The notes under the pieces were generated by a model, which saw only the letters and a program-made list of their open reading frames with translations, did no database searches and was not told where the DNA came from. A stretch of DNA of 64,000 bases from Arthrobacter sp. YD4 (GTDB taxonomy: Bacteria; Actinomycetota; Actinomycetes; Actinomycetales; Micrococcaceae): assembly GCF_030410515.1 (NCBI RefSeq), contig NZ_JAUHHD010000002.1:413419-477418 (forward strand), read 5' to 3'. Shown one piece after another: positions 16,576 through 25,565 of the stretch (position 1 is its first letter; each line of letters begins with the position of its first letter). The position numbers and the translations under genes are program-made.

Positions 16576-17841
16576 ATGACTGATTCCTCCACCCTCAACC
16601 AGACGGGCCGCCATGGCCGGTGGTTGGCGGCGCTGTTGCTGGTGCTGACGGTCTTTGGACCCATCTCCATGGACCTCTATCTTCCGGCTCTCCCTGCCCT
16701 GACCGCCGAGCTTGGCGTGAAGACGTCCACGGCACAGCTGACGGTCACCGCGTGCCTGTTGGGGCTGGCGGCGGGGCAGCTGGTCGCAGGCCCGCTCTCT
16801 GACCGCTTTGGCAGGCGAAAGCCGCTCCTGATCGGGGTGACCGCGTACGTCGTCGTGTCAGCACTGTGTGCGATGAGCCCCTCCATTGAGGTGCTGGTGC
16901 TCGCCCGGCTGGTCCAGGGCGTGGCCGGCGGCGTAGGGATCGTGATCGCCCAGGCGGCGGGCCGCGATGTGTACGACGGCGGCCGCTTGATCCGCTTTTA
17001 CGGCCGGCTGACCGTTATCGGCGGCTTTGCGGCCATCGTGGGACCCTTGGTGGGCGGTGCGCTCTCCGCGGTGATGGACTGGCGGGGACTGTTCCAGGTC
17101 CTTGCGGTCATTGGCGCGGCGATTCTGGCCTGGGTCGTCGTCGGGTTTGGCGAGACGCTGCCCGCGGGGTCGCGCACCCCGGGCGGGTTCGGCCAGGTGG
17201 GCCGCGATATGCGGGTTTTGTTCCGGGACCGCGGGTTCGTCGGCGCTGTCGTGGTTCAAGGGTTTGTCTATGCGGCGCTGTTTGCCTATCTCAGCGGCGC
17301 CACCTACGTCCTGCAGGGCGTCTACGGCCTCTCGCCTCAGCAATACGCCATGGCCTTCGGCCTGAATTCTGCGGGGTTCATGGCTTTCGGTTACCTCGCC
17401 GGCCGGTCCAGCGAACGGTGGAGCATCACCGGGACCCTCATGGTCGGCCTGGCCATGTGCGCGGCCGGAGCCGGGGGAATCCTGACCGCCGGTATCACCC
17501 ACCTGCCCTTGCCCGCGGTGATGGTCTCCCTACTTCTCCTGGTGAGCGGGACCGCGGTCACCAGCCCGCCCTCGACCACCATCGCACTGGCCGGCTATCC
17601 GACCATCGCCGGCGCCGCCTCCTCCTTCCTCGGCGCCGCACGCTTCGCTCTCGGTGGAGTCGCCGCCCCGCTGGTCGGACTCGCCGGATCACTCAGCATC
17701 CTCCCGCTGGGCCTGGTGACCGCCGCCGCGATCACCCTGGCAGCCGCGACCGCCCTGGTCCTGCTGCCGCGGTCGTCCCGCCCGGCACCGGCGGCAGGAC
17801 CTTCCCCGGAAACACCCGTTCCAGAGCACTCCCATCACTGA
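16576..17841 (+). CDS. Bcr/CflA-family multidrug efflux MFS transporter
   Basis: A 421-residue, twelve-helix drug:H+ antiporter. Helix 1 contains FGPISMDLYLPALPAL, a Bcr/CflA hallmark. Loop 2-3 has GPLSDRFGRRKPLL (MFS motif A), and helix 4 has RLVQGVAGGVGIVIAQA. It is the first gene of an operon with cupin, aldo-keto reductase and CMD-domain genes, preceded by a divergent MmyB-like regulator. The set looks like an export-plus-detoxification response to a small organic or aldehyde compound. The substrate cannot be read from the sequence. Confidence 0.85.
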   Translation: MTDSSTLNQTGRHGRWLAALLLVLTVFGPISMDLYLPALPALTAELGVKTSTAQLTVTACLLGLAAGQLVAGPLSDRFGRRKPLLIGVTAYVVVSALCAMSPSIEVLVLARLVQGVAGGVGIVIAQAAGRDVYDGGRLIRFYGRLTVIGGFAAIVGPLVGGALSAVMDWRGLFQVLAVIGAAILAWVVVGFGETLPAGSRTPGGFGQVGRDMRVLFRDRGFVGAVVVQGFVYAALFAYLSGATYVLQGVYGLSPQQYAMAFGLNSAGFMAFGYLAGRSSERWSITGTLMVGLAMCAAGAGGILTAGITHLPLPAVMVSLLLLVSGTAVTSPPSTTIALAGYPTIAGAASSFLGAARFALGGVAAPLVGLAGSLSILPLGLVTAAAITLAAATALVLLPRSSRPAPAAGPSPETPVPEHSHH

Positions 17842-17852
17842 AAGGAAACACC

Positions 17853-18287
17853 ATGCACGGCAGCGAATTTAGCCAAATCTTCCCGCTGGGCCAGAAGAAC
17901 GACGCGTATGCGCAGTACTTCACCGGCCAGAGTTATCTGGCGCCCCTCGCCTCGGGCCCGGTCCCCGTCAGCAACGTCTCTTTCGAGCCGGGGTGCCGCA
18001 ACAACTGGCACATCCACCACGGCACGGACGGAGGAGGCGACCAGATCCTCCTCTGCACCGCAGGCAGCGGCTGGTACCAGGCCGACGGCGAGGCCCCCGT
18101 CAGCCTGGAACCGGGAACAGTCATCCACGTGCCCGCAGGCACCAAACACTGGCACGGAGCGAAGGCGGACTCGTGGTTCTCCCACGTCGCTTTCATCACC
18201 CCGGGCAATGACCTCAGCAACGAATGGCTCGAGCCGGTCACCGACGAGGTGTACGGCGGGCTGTCCCAGAACGGAGAAACAGAATGA
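17853..18287 (+). CDS. Cupin-domain protein
   Basis: A 144-residue single-domain cupin. The first metal motif is NNWHIHHGTDGGGDQ (about residues 48-62), with two His ligands and Gln where many cupins have Glu. The second is PGTVIHVPAGTKHWHG (about 88-103), with the final His ligand. The ATG at 17853 follows an AAAGGAAA ribosome site 11 bases after the MFS stop. Its stop overlaps the aldo-keto reductase start (ATGA). Cupins of this class often accompany CMD-domain proteins, as here, and may be metal-dependent isomerases or hydroxylating enzymes; the reaction is unknown. Confidence 0.82.
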   Translation: MHGSEFSQIFPLGQKNDAYAQYFTGQSYLAPLASGPVPVSNVSFEPGCRNNWHIHHGTDGGGDQILLCTAGSGWYQADGEAPVSLEPGTVIHVPAGTKHWHGAKADSWFSHVAFITPGNDLSNEWLEPVTDEVYGGLSQNGETE

Positions 18288-19141
18288 CCATTGTGAACGA
18301 AACGCTGACCCTGTCGAACGGCGTCGAGGTCCCCACCCTGGGGCTGGGCACGTGGTTCATCGACGATGACAAGGCCGCCGAGGCCGTGCGCCAGGCCATC
18401 GCGATCGGATACCGCAACATCGACACCGCCCAGGCCTACGGAAACGAGCGCGGCGTCGGCGACGGCCTCCGCACCTCAGGGGTGGCGCGGAACGAACTCT
18501 TCGTTTCCACCAAACTCGCCGCCGAGATCAAGGACTACGCCGGCGCCGTCGCCGCCATCGACCGGTCACTGGAGCAGCTGGGTCTTGAATACGTCGACCT
18601 CATGCTGATCCACGCCCCGCAGCCCTGGGATGATTTCCGTGGCGGCGACTACTCCGAGGGCAACCTTGCCGCCTGGCGGGCCCTGGAGGAAGCCCACCGG
18701 GCAGGGAAAATCCGCGCGATCGGAGTCTCGAACTTCCTACAGGCCGATCTGGAGAACCTCCTCGACCACGGAACCGTCGCTCCGCACGTCAACCAGATCC
18801 TCGTGCACGCGGGAAATACCCCCACCGATCTGATCGACTACTGCCAGTCGCGAGGCATCGCGGTGGAGGCCTATTCCCCGATCGCCCACGGCCAGGTCCT
18901 GAACAACCGGCAGATCGCGGCGATCGCCGAGAAATACGGGGCGAGCGTGCCGCAGCTATGCATCCGCTACACGCTGCAGCTGGGCGCCGTGTCACTGCCC
19001 AAGACCGCTAACCCGGCCCACATGCGGTCGAACGCCGAACTCACCTTCACAATCTCGGACGAGGACATGGAAAGCCTCCGCACCCTCGATGAAAAGAACT
19101 ACGGCGAGCACGCCGCGTTCCCCGTTTACTCCGGAAAGTAG
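18284..19141 (+). CDS. Aldo/keto reductase
   Basis: A 285-residue (beta/alpha)8 NADPH-dependent reductase, about the normal length for AKR family 5-like bacterial enzymes. The catalytic tetrad is visible: Asp and Tyr in NIDTAQAYGNE (about residues 44-54), Lys in FVSTKLA (about 76), and His in LMLIHAPQP (about 109). A C-terminal SLPKTANPAHMRSN segment binds the adenosine phosphate. The start overlaps the cupin stop by four bases, and the gene is followed after 12 bases by the CMD gene. Likely substrates are aldehydes or quinones handled together with the neighbouring cupin and CMD protein. Confidence 0.87.
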   Translation: MTIVNETLTLSNGVEVPTLGLGTWFIDDDKAAEAVRQAIAIGYRNIDTAQAYGNERGVGDGLRTSGVARNELFVSTKLAAEIKDYAGAVAAIDRSLEQLGLEYVDLMLIHAPQPWDDFRGGDYSEGNLAAWRALEEAHRAGKIRAIGVSNFLQADLENLLDHGTVAPHVNQILVHAGNTPTDLIDYCQSRGIAVEAYSPIAHGQVLNNRQIAAIAEKYGASVPQLCIRYTLQLGAVSLPKTANPAHMRSNAELTFTISDEDMESLRTLDEKNYGEHAAFPVYSGK

Positions 19142-19153
19142 AGGAGACCCACA

Positions 19154-19489
19154 ATGCCTGAAAAAGTAACGGCCGGCCGGGACACGCTCGGTGATTTCGC
19201 CCCGACGTTCGCCGCGCTCAACGACGACGTCCTCTTCGGTCAGGTCTGGGCCCGCGAAGAACAACTCTCCCCGCGGATCCGCAGCATCGTCACCGTGACG
19301 GCCCTGATGTCGAGCGGAGTGCTGGACAGCTCGCTCCAGCACCACATCGGCCGGGCCAAGGCGAACGGCGTCACGGCCGACGAGATGGCCGAGGTGCTGA
19401 CCCACGCGGCCTTCTACGCCGGGTGGCCCAAGGCCTGGGCCGCGTTCCGCATGGCAACTGACATTTATGGCGGCGGTGGCCCGCGGTAG
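19154..19489 (+). CDS. Carboxymuconolactone decarboxylase family protein
   Basis: A 111-residue CMD-fold helical protein. It contains SIVTVTALMSSGVLDSSLQHHIGRAKANG and EMAEVLTHAAFYAGWPKAW. The HxxxA..NG and TxxAFYAGWP positions are those of gamma-carboxymuconolactone decarboxylases, but the AhpD-type CxxC pair is absent. The ribosome site is GAGGAG. It is the last gene of the efflux/cupin/AKR operon and converges on ppsA, 22 bases away. Without other protocatechuate-pathway genes a classical decarboxylase role is unlikely. Confidence 0.82.
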   Translation: MPEKVTAGRDTLGDFAPTFAALNDDVLFGQVWAREEQLSPRIRSIVTVTALMSSGVLDSSLQHHIGRAKANGVTADEMAEVLTHAAFYAGWPKAWAAFRMATDIYGGGGPR

Positions 19490-19511
19490 GCCGGTCCGGG
19501 CCTGACGCTCC

Positions 19512-21911
19512 TCACCCGCCCGCTGGCCGCCGCTCCGCCTCGGCGATCAGCGGGACGGTCCTGAGGTAGCTGTCCGGGTTCAGCGAAATCGAGTCGATGC
19601 CCTCCCCCACCAGGAACTGCGCGAACTCCGGGTGGTTGCTGGGGCCTTGACCGCAGATGCCGATCTTGATCCCGGCCACGTGCGCCTGGCGGATCGCCTC
19701 GCTGATCATCGCCATCACCGCCTCATCCCGCTCGTCGAAGAGCGCCGCCAGCCGCCCCGAGTCCCGGTCCACCCCGAGGACCAACTGGGTCAGGTCGTTC
19801 GAGCCGATGGAGAACCCGTCGAAGCGGGCGGCGAACTTCCCGGCGAGCACCACGTTGGCCGGGATTTCGCACATCATGTACACCTGCAGCCCGTTCTCCC
19901 CGCGGACCAGGCCGTTCTCCGCCATCACCGCCAGCACTTTGTCCGCCTCCTGCGGGGTGCGACAGAACGGCACCATGACGATCACGTTGCCGAAGCCCAG
20001 CCGCTCCCGGACCCGTTTCAGCGCACGGCATTCGAGGGCGAACCCCTCGCGGTAGCGCTCGTCGTAGTAGCGGGAGGCGCCGCGGAAGCCCAGCATCGGG
20101 TTCTCCTCCGCCTCCTCAAAGGCCGTCCCGCCCACCAGGTGCGCGTATTCGTTGGTCTTGAAGTCGCTGAGCCGCACGATCACCGGCCGGGGATGGTACG
20201 GCGCGGCGATCTTGGCGATGCCGAGGGCCAGGACGTCCACGAAGTAGTCCCGCGGATCCGCATACCCGCGGGTCAGCTCCCGGATCTGCGCGGCCTCGCC
20301 AGGGTCCGTGACCCGCTCCGGGTGGACCAGCGCCATCGGGTGGACCCGGATCAGGGAGCTGATGATGAACTCCATCCGGGCCAGTCCCACACCGTCCGCG
20401 GGCAGCCGCCACCATTGGAACGCGGCGGCTGGGCTGGCGATGTTGACCATGATCCGGGTCCGGGTCTCCGGCAGTTCGCCCAGGTCCACGTCCTCGGTCT
20501 CGAACGCCAGGCTGCCGGCGTAGACGCGCCCCTGGTCCCCCTCCGCGCAGGACAGCGTGACGGACTGGCCCTCCTGGAGCACCGCCGTCGCGTTCCCGGT
20601 GCCGACGACGGCGGGCACGCCCAGTTCCCGGCTCACGATGGCGGCGTGGCTGGTGGGTCCGCCGTGGTCGGTGACGATCCCGGCGGCCCGCTTCATGATC
20701 GGCACCCAGTCCGGGTCCGTCATCTCGGTGACCAGGATGGCGCCGTCGCGGAATCCCTCGATGTCCGCGGCGCTGCGGATCACACAGGCGGTGCCCTGCG
20801 CGATCGAATCGCCGATCGCCGCCCCGGCGGCCAGGACCCGCCCGGTTTCCAGCAACCGGTGCACGGTGAACCGGGACCCGCCCTTGCGCGACTGGACGGT
20901 CTCAGGCCGGGCCTGGACCATGAACAGCTCACCGGTTTCCCCGTCCCGGGCCCATTCCATGTCCATCGGCCGGCCGTAGTGCTCCTCGACGGTCACCGCC
21001 CAGCGGCCGAGCGTGAGGATCTCCTCATCGGTCAGGACAAAGGCGCGGCGTTCCGCCTCGGACGTGTCCACGGTGCGGGTGCGGGCGTGGCCGCCACGGC
21101 TGTAGACCATCTTGCGTTCCTTGGCGCCGAGGGTCTTCTCGATGATCGGGCGGATGCCGGCGGCCGCGGACGCCTCCCCCAGCAGCGGCTTGAAGACCAG
21201 GTACTTGTCCGGGTTGATGCTGCCCTGCACCACCGTTTCCCCGAGGCCCCAGGCGGCGCTGATCACGGCTGCGCGGGGGAAGCCGGAGTCCGTGTCGATC
21301 GAGAACATCACCCCGGAGGCGCCGATGTCCGAGCGCACCATCCGCTGCACGCCGATGGAGAGGGCGACGTCGAGGTGGTCGAAGCCTTTCACCTCGCGGT
21401 AGCTGATGGCCCGGTCAGTGAACAGGGAGGCGTAGCAACGGCGGCAGGCGTCCAGCAGTTCCCGCTCCCCGGCGACATTGAGAAACGTCTCCTGCTGGCC
21501 GGCGAAGCTGGCGTCCGGCAGGTCCTCCGCCGTGGCGCTGGAGCGGACCGCCACGGAGAGCCGGTCCGTCCCGGAGCGGCGGCCCAGCTCCCGGTAATGG
21601 TCGCGCAGGGCCTCGGCCAGGTCCGGCGGGAATTCACCGCCGAGGAAGAGTTCGCGGATGGCCTCGCCGGTCTCGCGCAGCGTGGCCGTCCCGGCGCGGA
21701 AGGCGTCCAGGCGTTCCCGCATCCCGGATTCGATGCCGTTGGCGTCGATGAAGAGCCGGTAGGCCTCCGCCGTGGTGGCGAAGCCGTCCGGCACCCGCAC
21801 GCCGCGGGTCTTCAGCGCCCCGATCAGCTCACCCAGGGACGCGTTCTTGCCTCCCACCCGGGGCACATCGGCCATGCCGATCTCCTCAAACCACAACACG
21901 TGTCCGGGCAT
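19512..21911 (-). CDS. ppsA: Phosphoenolpyruvate synthase
   Basis: A 799-residue PEP synthase converting pyruvate, ATP and water to PEP, AMP and phosphate; the family norm is about 790-800 residues. The N-terminal ATP-grasp domain begins VGGKNASLGELI, with AVRSSATAEDLPDASFAGQ near residue 120. The central phosphohistidine domain carries GGPTSHAAIVSRELG with the catalytic His. The C-terminal barrel has FSIGSNDLTQLVLGVDRDS and a Cys in GICGQGPSN. The ATG at 21911 gives the standard MPGHVLWFEEIG start; the upstream open frame is rejected. It lies downstream of the P2-type ATPase on the same strand, with a weak DevR-like box just upstream. PEP synthase/PPDK genes occur in DevR-type regulons. Confidence 0.92.
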   Translation of the reverse strand: MPGHVLWFEEIGMADVPRVGGKNASLGELIGALKTRGVRVPDGFATTAEAYRLFIDANGIESGMRERLDAFRAGTATLRETGEAIRELFLGGEFPPDLAEALRDHYRELGRRSGTDRLSVAVRSSATAEDLPDASFAGQQETFLNVAGERELLDACRRCYASLFTDRAISYREVKGFDHLDVALSIGVQRMVRSDIGASGVMFSIDTDSGFPRAAVISAAWGLGETVVQGSINPDKYLVFKPLLGEASAAAGIRPIIEKTLGAKERKMVYSRGGHARTRTVDTSEAERRAFVLTDEEILTLGRWAVTVEEHYGRPMDMEWARDGETGELFMVQARPETVQSRKGGSRFTVHRLLETGRVLAAGAAIGDSIAQGTACVIRSAADIEGFRDGAILVTEMTDPDWVPIMKRAAGIVTDHGGPTSHAAIVSRELGVPAVVGTGNATAVLQEGQSVTLSCAEGDQGRVYAGSLAFETEDVDLGELPETRTRIMVNIASPAAAFQWWRLPADGVGLARMEFIISSLIRVHPMALVHPERVTDPGEAAQIRELTRGYADPRDYFVDVLALGIAKIAAPYHPRPVIVRLSDFKTNEYAHLVGGTAFEEAEENPMLGFRGASRYYDERYREGFALECRALKRVRERLGFGNVIVMVPFCRTPQEADKVLAVMAENGLVRGENGLQVYMMCEIPANVVLAGKFAARFDGFSIGSNDLTQLVLGVDRDSGRLAALFDERDEAVMAMISEAIRQAHVAGIKIGICGQGPSNHPEFAQFLVGEGIDSISLNPDSYLRTVPLIAEAERRPAGG

Positions 21912-21973
21912 GCGGTCGCTCCTCGGTGGTAGTCCGTCGATGCTCCGATCCTGCTGTGGGCGGCCCCGCGGGG

Positions 21974-24550
21974 TCAGAGTCTTTGGGCCCCCCGGACGCC
22001 GGCCCGGCGGTGCCGGAACTCGCGGTGCCGGAACGCCTTGTACGCCCAGTCCGCCAGCAGCACCGCGGGGATGGCGGCGAGCGCGACGGCCAGGCCGCCC
22101 GGCGTCGGCGGCGCCTGGCCCAGCAGATCCGCCACAGGGCCCAGGAAGAGGAAAACGGTGAGCAGCCCCAGCTCCGCGAGCACCGCCCACAGCAGCAGCC
22201 GGTTGCTGGCCCAGCCCAGCCGCCACGGCGGGACGGTGGCGCTGCGGCAGGCGAAGGCATTGGCCAGCTGACCGAGCACCACGGTGGTGAAGGCGGCACC
22301 GGAGGCGGCCATCAACGCGTCCGACGGCGGCAGCACGGCCCCCGGCGTCCAGGGGCTCCACCCGGCGCCGAGGAGCACCGCCGTGTAGGCGGCCATCTCC
22401 AGCACCGCCTCCACCGGGCCGAGCAGCCCGAACACCCGGACCATCAGCGCCCGGTCCATCAGGTGCCGCCGCTCCGGTGGCCGCTTCAGGGCGCCCTTGC
22501 TGGGGGCCTCACTTCCCAGGGCCAGGGCGGGCAGCAGGTCGGTGCCGATATCCAGGGCCAGGATCTGCAGGACACTCAGCGCCAAAGGGAACCGGCCGCC
22601 GGACAGCGCCCAGAAGACGAACGGCGTCAGCTCCGCGACGTTGTCGGTCAGGTGATAGGTCAGGAAGCGGCGGATGTTGGCGTAGGTGGCGCGGCCCTGT
22701 TCGACGGCGGCGATGATGGTGGCGAAGTCGTCGTCGAGGAGCACCAGGTCCGCGGCCTCGCGGGCGACGTCGGTGCCGCTGAGTCCCATCGCGACGCCGA
22801 TGTCCGCCTGCTGCAGGGCGGGCCCGTCGTTGACGCCGTCGCCGGTCATGGCCAGGACGTGGCCGCGGCGCTGCAGCAGCCGGGCGACGCGGAGCTTCTG
22901 CTCGGGTGAGACGCGGCTGACCACGACGCCGTCGCGGTCCAGGAGGGCGGCGAGCACCTCGTCATCCTCCGGGAGGGTGTGGCCCTCCAGCACCAGTTCC
23001 GGGGAGCCGATCAGCCCGGTCTCCCGCGCGATGGCGGCGGCGGTGAAGGCGTGGTCGCCGGTGACCATGGCCACCTTGATGCCGGCCTCGCGGGCGGCCT
23101 GCAGGGACACGCGGACCTCCGCCCGGGGCGGGTCGTGCAGGCCGATCAGGCCCAGCAGCTCCAGGTCCTGCTCCAGCTCATCGGCGGTGGCGCCGTCGGG
23201 GGCGGGGCCGGGCAGCCGCCGCTCGGCCACGGCGAGGACCCGCAGTCCGCGGGAGGCCATCCGGTCCACCAGTTCCCGGGATGCGCCGTTGCCGCCGCGG
23301 CAGACGGGCAGGACGGACTCGGGCGCGCCCTTGACGTAGAGGGTGGTCCCGGCGAGCGCGGACTCGCGCAGCCGGCGGGGGTCGAAAGCGAAGCGCCGGT
23401 CCGGCGTCGGCGTCGCGTCGTTGCCCGCGCCGCCGCCATCCGTTTCTTCGGCCGTCAGAGCAATCCCATTGCCCGTCAGCCGGGTGACAAGGGCGTCGAT
23501 GGCCGCCTCCATCGGGTCCCCCTCGGCGATCCACCGGCCCTCGTGAAGGACGGCCCGGCCGACGGAGGCCGCCCGCGCGGCGGTGCCAAGACGCCACGCG
23601 GCCCGGAGGGCGTCCCCGGCGGGGGCGGCTCCGCCGGCGCTGACGTGGGCCTCGGGTTCGTAGCCCTGACCGGCGATGTCCAGGGTCCCGGCGGGGGTCC
23701 AGACCTCCACCGCGTTCATCCGGTTCTGGGTGAGGGTGCCGGTCTTGTCGGTGCAGATGAAGGTGGTGGAGCCGAGTGTCTCGACGGCCTGCAGGTTCCG
23801 GACCAGGGCGTTGCGGCCGGCCATCCGCTGCGCCCCGATGGCCAGGGAGAGGGTGACCGTGGGCAGGAGGCCCTCGGGGACCAGTGCCACGGCGACGCCG
23901 ATCGCGAAGAGGAAGGCATCCCGCCAGGAGATCCCCACCAGCAGGGACAGCAGGAAGAACAGCGCCCCGATCCCCAGCGCCACGGTGGCCACGATCCGGA
24001 CAATGCGCTGCAGCTCCCGGGCCAGCGGGCTCGGCGGCGGTTCGACGCGGCCGGTCAGGGAGGCGATCTCGGCCAGCCGGGTGGTGGCCCCGGTGCCCTC
24101 CACCAGCCCCTCGGCGGAGCCGACCACCAGGAACGTGCCGCCGTAAAGCACCTCCCCGGCGGCGCGGGGCACCGGTTCGCTTTCACCGGTGAGCATGGAC
24201 TCATCCACCGAGCAGCCCGCGGCCAGGATGAGGCGCAGGTCCGCGGGGACACGGTCGCCGGCCACCAGCACGACGGCGTCGCCGGGGACCAGTTCCGTGG
24301 TGTGCACCTTGACCACCCGGCCGTCCCGCCGCACCGAGACCATGGCTGGCAGCAGCTCGCGCAGTTTCGCCGCGGCATGCTGGGCCCGTTCCTGCTGGAT
24401 GTAGGCGAAGACGCCGTTGACCAAAATCACCACCACGATCGCGATGGCCAGCTGCGGCATCCCGGCGATGAAGGCCAGGACGGCCGCCGCCCACAGCATG
24501 ACGGCAAAGAAGTGCGTCAGTTCTGCCAGCAGCCGCCGCCACCCCGGCAC
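21974..24550 (-). CDS. P2-type cation-transporting ATPase (N-terminus frameshifted)
   Basis: An 858-residue P-type ATPase of the Ca/Na/K-like P2 class. TGES is at 121-124, VPEGLLP in helix M4 at 224-230, and the phosphorylation site [11 protein letters not shown] has Asp268. [18 protein letters not shown] lies in the hinge, with six C-terminal hydrophobic helices. The readable frame starts at a GTG (24550) directly at the M1 helix. The short cation-ATPase N domain expected before it lies in another frame at 24517-24627, so the gene is either disrupted or carries a sequence error. CtpF-like P2 ATPases belong to the mycobacterial DosR regulon; a DevR-like box lies at 24701. ppsA follows on the same strand. 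Confidence 0.85.
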   Translation of the reverse strand: MPGWRRLLAELTHFFAVMLWAAAVLAFIAGMPQLAIAIVVVILVNGVFAYIQQERAQHAAAKLRELLPAMVSVRRDGRVVKVHTTELVPGDAVVLVAGDRVPADLRLILAAGCSVDESMLTGESEPVPRAAGEVLYGGTFLVVGSAEGLVEGTGATTRLAEIASLTGRVEPPPSPLARELQRIVRIVATVALGIGALFFLLSLLVGISWRDAFLFAIGVAVALVPEGLLPTVTLSLAIGAQRMAGRNALVRNLQAVETLGSTTFICTDKTGTLTQNRMNAVEVWTPAGTLDIAGQGYEPEAHVSAGGAAPAGDALRAAWRLGTAARAASVGRAVLHEGRWIAEGDPMEAAIDALVTRLTGNGIALTAEETDGGGAGNDATPTPDRRFAFDPRRLRESALAGTTLYVKGAPESVLPVCRGGNGASRELVDRMASRGLRVLAVAERRLPGPAPDGATADELEQDLELLGLIGLHDPPRAEVRVSLQAAREAGIKVAMVTGDHAFTAAAIARETGLIGSPELVLEGHTLPEDDEVLAALLDRDGVVVSRVSPEQKLRVARLLQRRGHVLAMTGDGVNDGPALQQADIGVAMGLSGTDVAREAADLVLLDDDFATIIAAVEQGRATYANIRRFLTYHLTDNVAELTPFVFWALSGGRFPLALSVLQILALDIGTDLLPALALGSEAPSKGALKRPPERRHLMDRALMVRVFGLLGPVEAVLEMAAYTAVLLGAGWSPWTPGAVLPPSDALMAASGAAFTTVVLGQLANAFACRSATVPPWRLGWASNRLLLWAVLAELGLLTVFLFLGPVADLLGQAPPTPGGLAVALAAIPAVLLADWAYKAFRHREFRHRRAGVRGAQRL
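21976..21992. promoter_or_regulatory. Weak DevR/DosR-like box upstream of ppsA
   Basis: AGAGTCTTTGGGCCCCC; the core CTTT-GGCCC aligns with the reverse complement of the box at 24701 at 11 of 17 positions. It overlaps the end of the ATPase gene and lies 65-81 bases upstream of the ppsA start, similar to the spacing of the other boxes. On its own it would not be convincing. Confidence 0.3.
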
Positions 24551-24627
24551 GGCCCGGCCTCCGGCAGCCGGTTGGGGCCGGTGCGCTCCAGCCGCCGGGC
24601 CGCCTCCGCCGAGGTCAGGCCCGTCAT
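24517..24627 (-). pseudogene. Frameshifted N-terminal piece of the P2-type ATPase
   Basis: Starting at an ATG (24627), this 36-codon frame encodes MTGLTSAEAARRLERTGPNR followed by LPEAG. It is a clear cation-ATPase N-terminal domain signature (GL(S/T)xxEAxRRLxxxGPN). It continues out of register into [11 protein letters not shown] and stops. The ATPase main frame resumes with [11 protein letters not shown] one base out of phase. A single-base loss near 24551-24560 explains the arrangement. If real, translation must begin at the internal GTG or the pump is inactive. Confidence 0.7.
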
Positions 24628-24700
24628 CGGCAGCACCGTGTTCCGGCTCCGCACCGGCGTGTCATGGATTCGACGATCCGCCCGCGCGCCTTCCGCGGGT

Positions 24701-24717
24701 TAGGGCCGAAAGTCCCC
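24701..24717. promoter_or_regulatory. DevR/DosR-like box upstream of the P2-type ATPase
   Basis: TAGGGCCGAAAGTCCCC. The reverse complement GGGGACTTTCGGCCCTA closely resembles DosR/DevR binding sites (GGGACTTnnGGCCCT-like). It lies in the 143-base gap between the glycosyltransferase stop (24771) and the ATPase, 74-90 bases before the ATG at 24627. It is the best match of the set in this window. Confidence 0.55.
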
Positions 24718-24770
24718 GGCGTGCGGCTGTTCCGGAGGGGGCTGGAGGCCCCGGCTGCGGCGTCGGCCGC

Positions 24771-25565
24771 CTAGCTGCCGGTGGCCGCCGGCGGTGCCTG
24801 CCGGCCCAGGGAGCGCAGGTACGCCGCGAAGCCCTGCGGTGCCCGCGCCTGCGTCCGCCCGGAGGTCAGCACCCGGACGCTGTCGGTGGCCAGGACCGTG
24901 AACGCCAGGCTGCGCAGGCCCTGGACCAGGGTGCGGTCCTCGTGCGATTGCTGCTTGGGGAAGCCGCCGGCGGCGAGGTAGGCGGAGGCCCGGACGCCGA
25001 AGTTGGCCCCGTAGATGTGCGGGTGGTTCTCCTCGAACGGGTGCCGCTCCAGCCAGCGGCGCAGCAGGTCCGGGTCCATGCCCACCGGGTCCGGTTCCAC
25101 CGACCCCAGGACGGCGTCCGCCCCCGCGTCGGCGAACTCCAGTTGCCGGACCAACCAGTGCGGCGGGACCCGGGAGTCGGCGTCGGTATTCGCCAGCCAG
25201 GTCTTTCCGCGCCAGGGCACAGGGGTGGAGCGCTGGCCCGGATGCCGGCGCGGACGGCCCAGCACGGCGGTGCGGATGCCCGCCGCCCGGCTGGCCCCGG
25301 CGCTGCGGAGCCCGACGGTGAGGATCTGGAAGCGGGGGTCGGCCTCGACGTAGCGTCCGGCGATCTCCGCGGAACCGTCGGTACAGGAGTCCAGCACCAC
25401 CATTACCAGGACAACCACCTCCGGGCGGGCGCGGGCCAGCTGGTCCGCGGCGGCCTGCACGGCGGACAGCGCGCGGTCCAGGTGCTGGTCCTCGTTGTGG
25501 ACGGGAAGGACGACGGCGACCGTGTCGATCGCGGGGCGCCGGCGGGCGGTCATGGCGACGGTCAT
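24771..25565 (-). CDS. Family 2 glycosyltransferase
   Basis: A 264-residue soluble GT2. It has the N-terminal GT-A fold signature VAVVLPVHNEDQHLDRAL (about residues 16-33), VLDSCTDGSAE, and the metal-binding acidic motif NTDADSRVP (about 125-133). GANFGVRASAYLAAGGF follows near 189-205, then HEDRTL supplies the catalytic-base region. No membrane segment is seen. It is the third gene of a tight operon, overlapping the PIG-L/methyltransferase stop by four bases. Donor and acceptor are unknown; the context suggests glycosylation of an amino-sugar or lipid product. Confidence 0.85.
   Translation of the reverse strand: MTVAMTARRRPAIDTVAVVLPVHNEDQHLDRALSAVQAAADQLARARPEVVVLVMVVLDSCTDGSAEIAGRYVEADPRFQILTVGLRSAGASRAAGIRTAVLGRPRRHPGQRSTPVPWRGKTWLANTDADSRVPPHWLVRQLEFADAGADAVLGSVEPDPVGMDPDLLRRWLERHPFEENHPHIYGANFGVRASAYLAAGGFPKQQSHEDRTLVQGLRSLAFTVLATDSVRVLTSGRTQARAPQGFAAYLRSLGRQAPPAATGS

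Noticed and set aside
21912..22361. 150-codon upstream extension of ppsA
   Set aside because: It overlaps the end of the P2 ATPase gene out of frame and has no similarity to PEP synthase; the ATG at 21911 gives the normal length.
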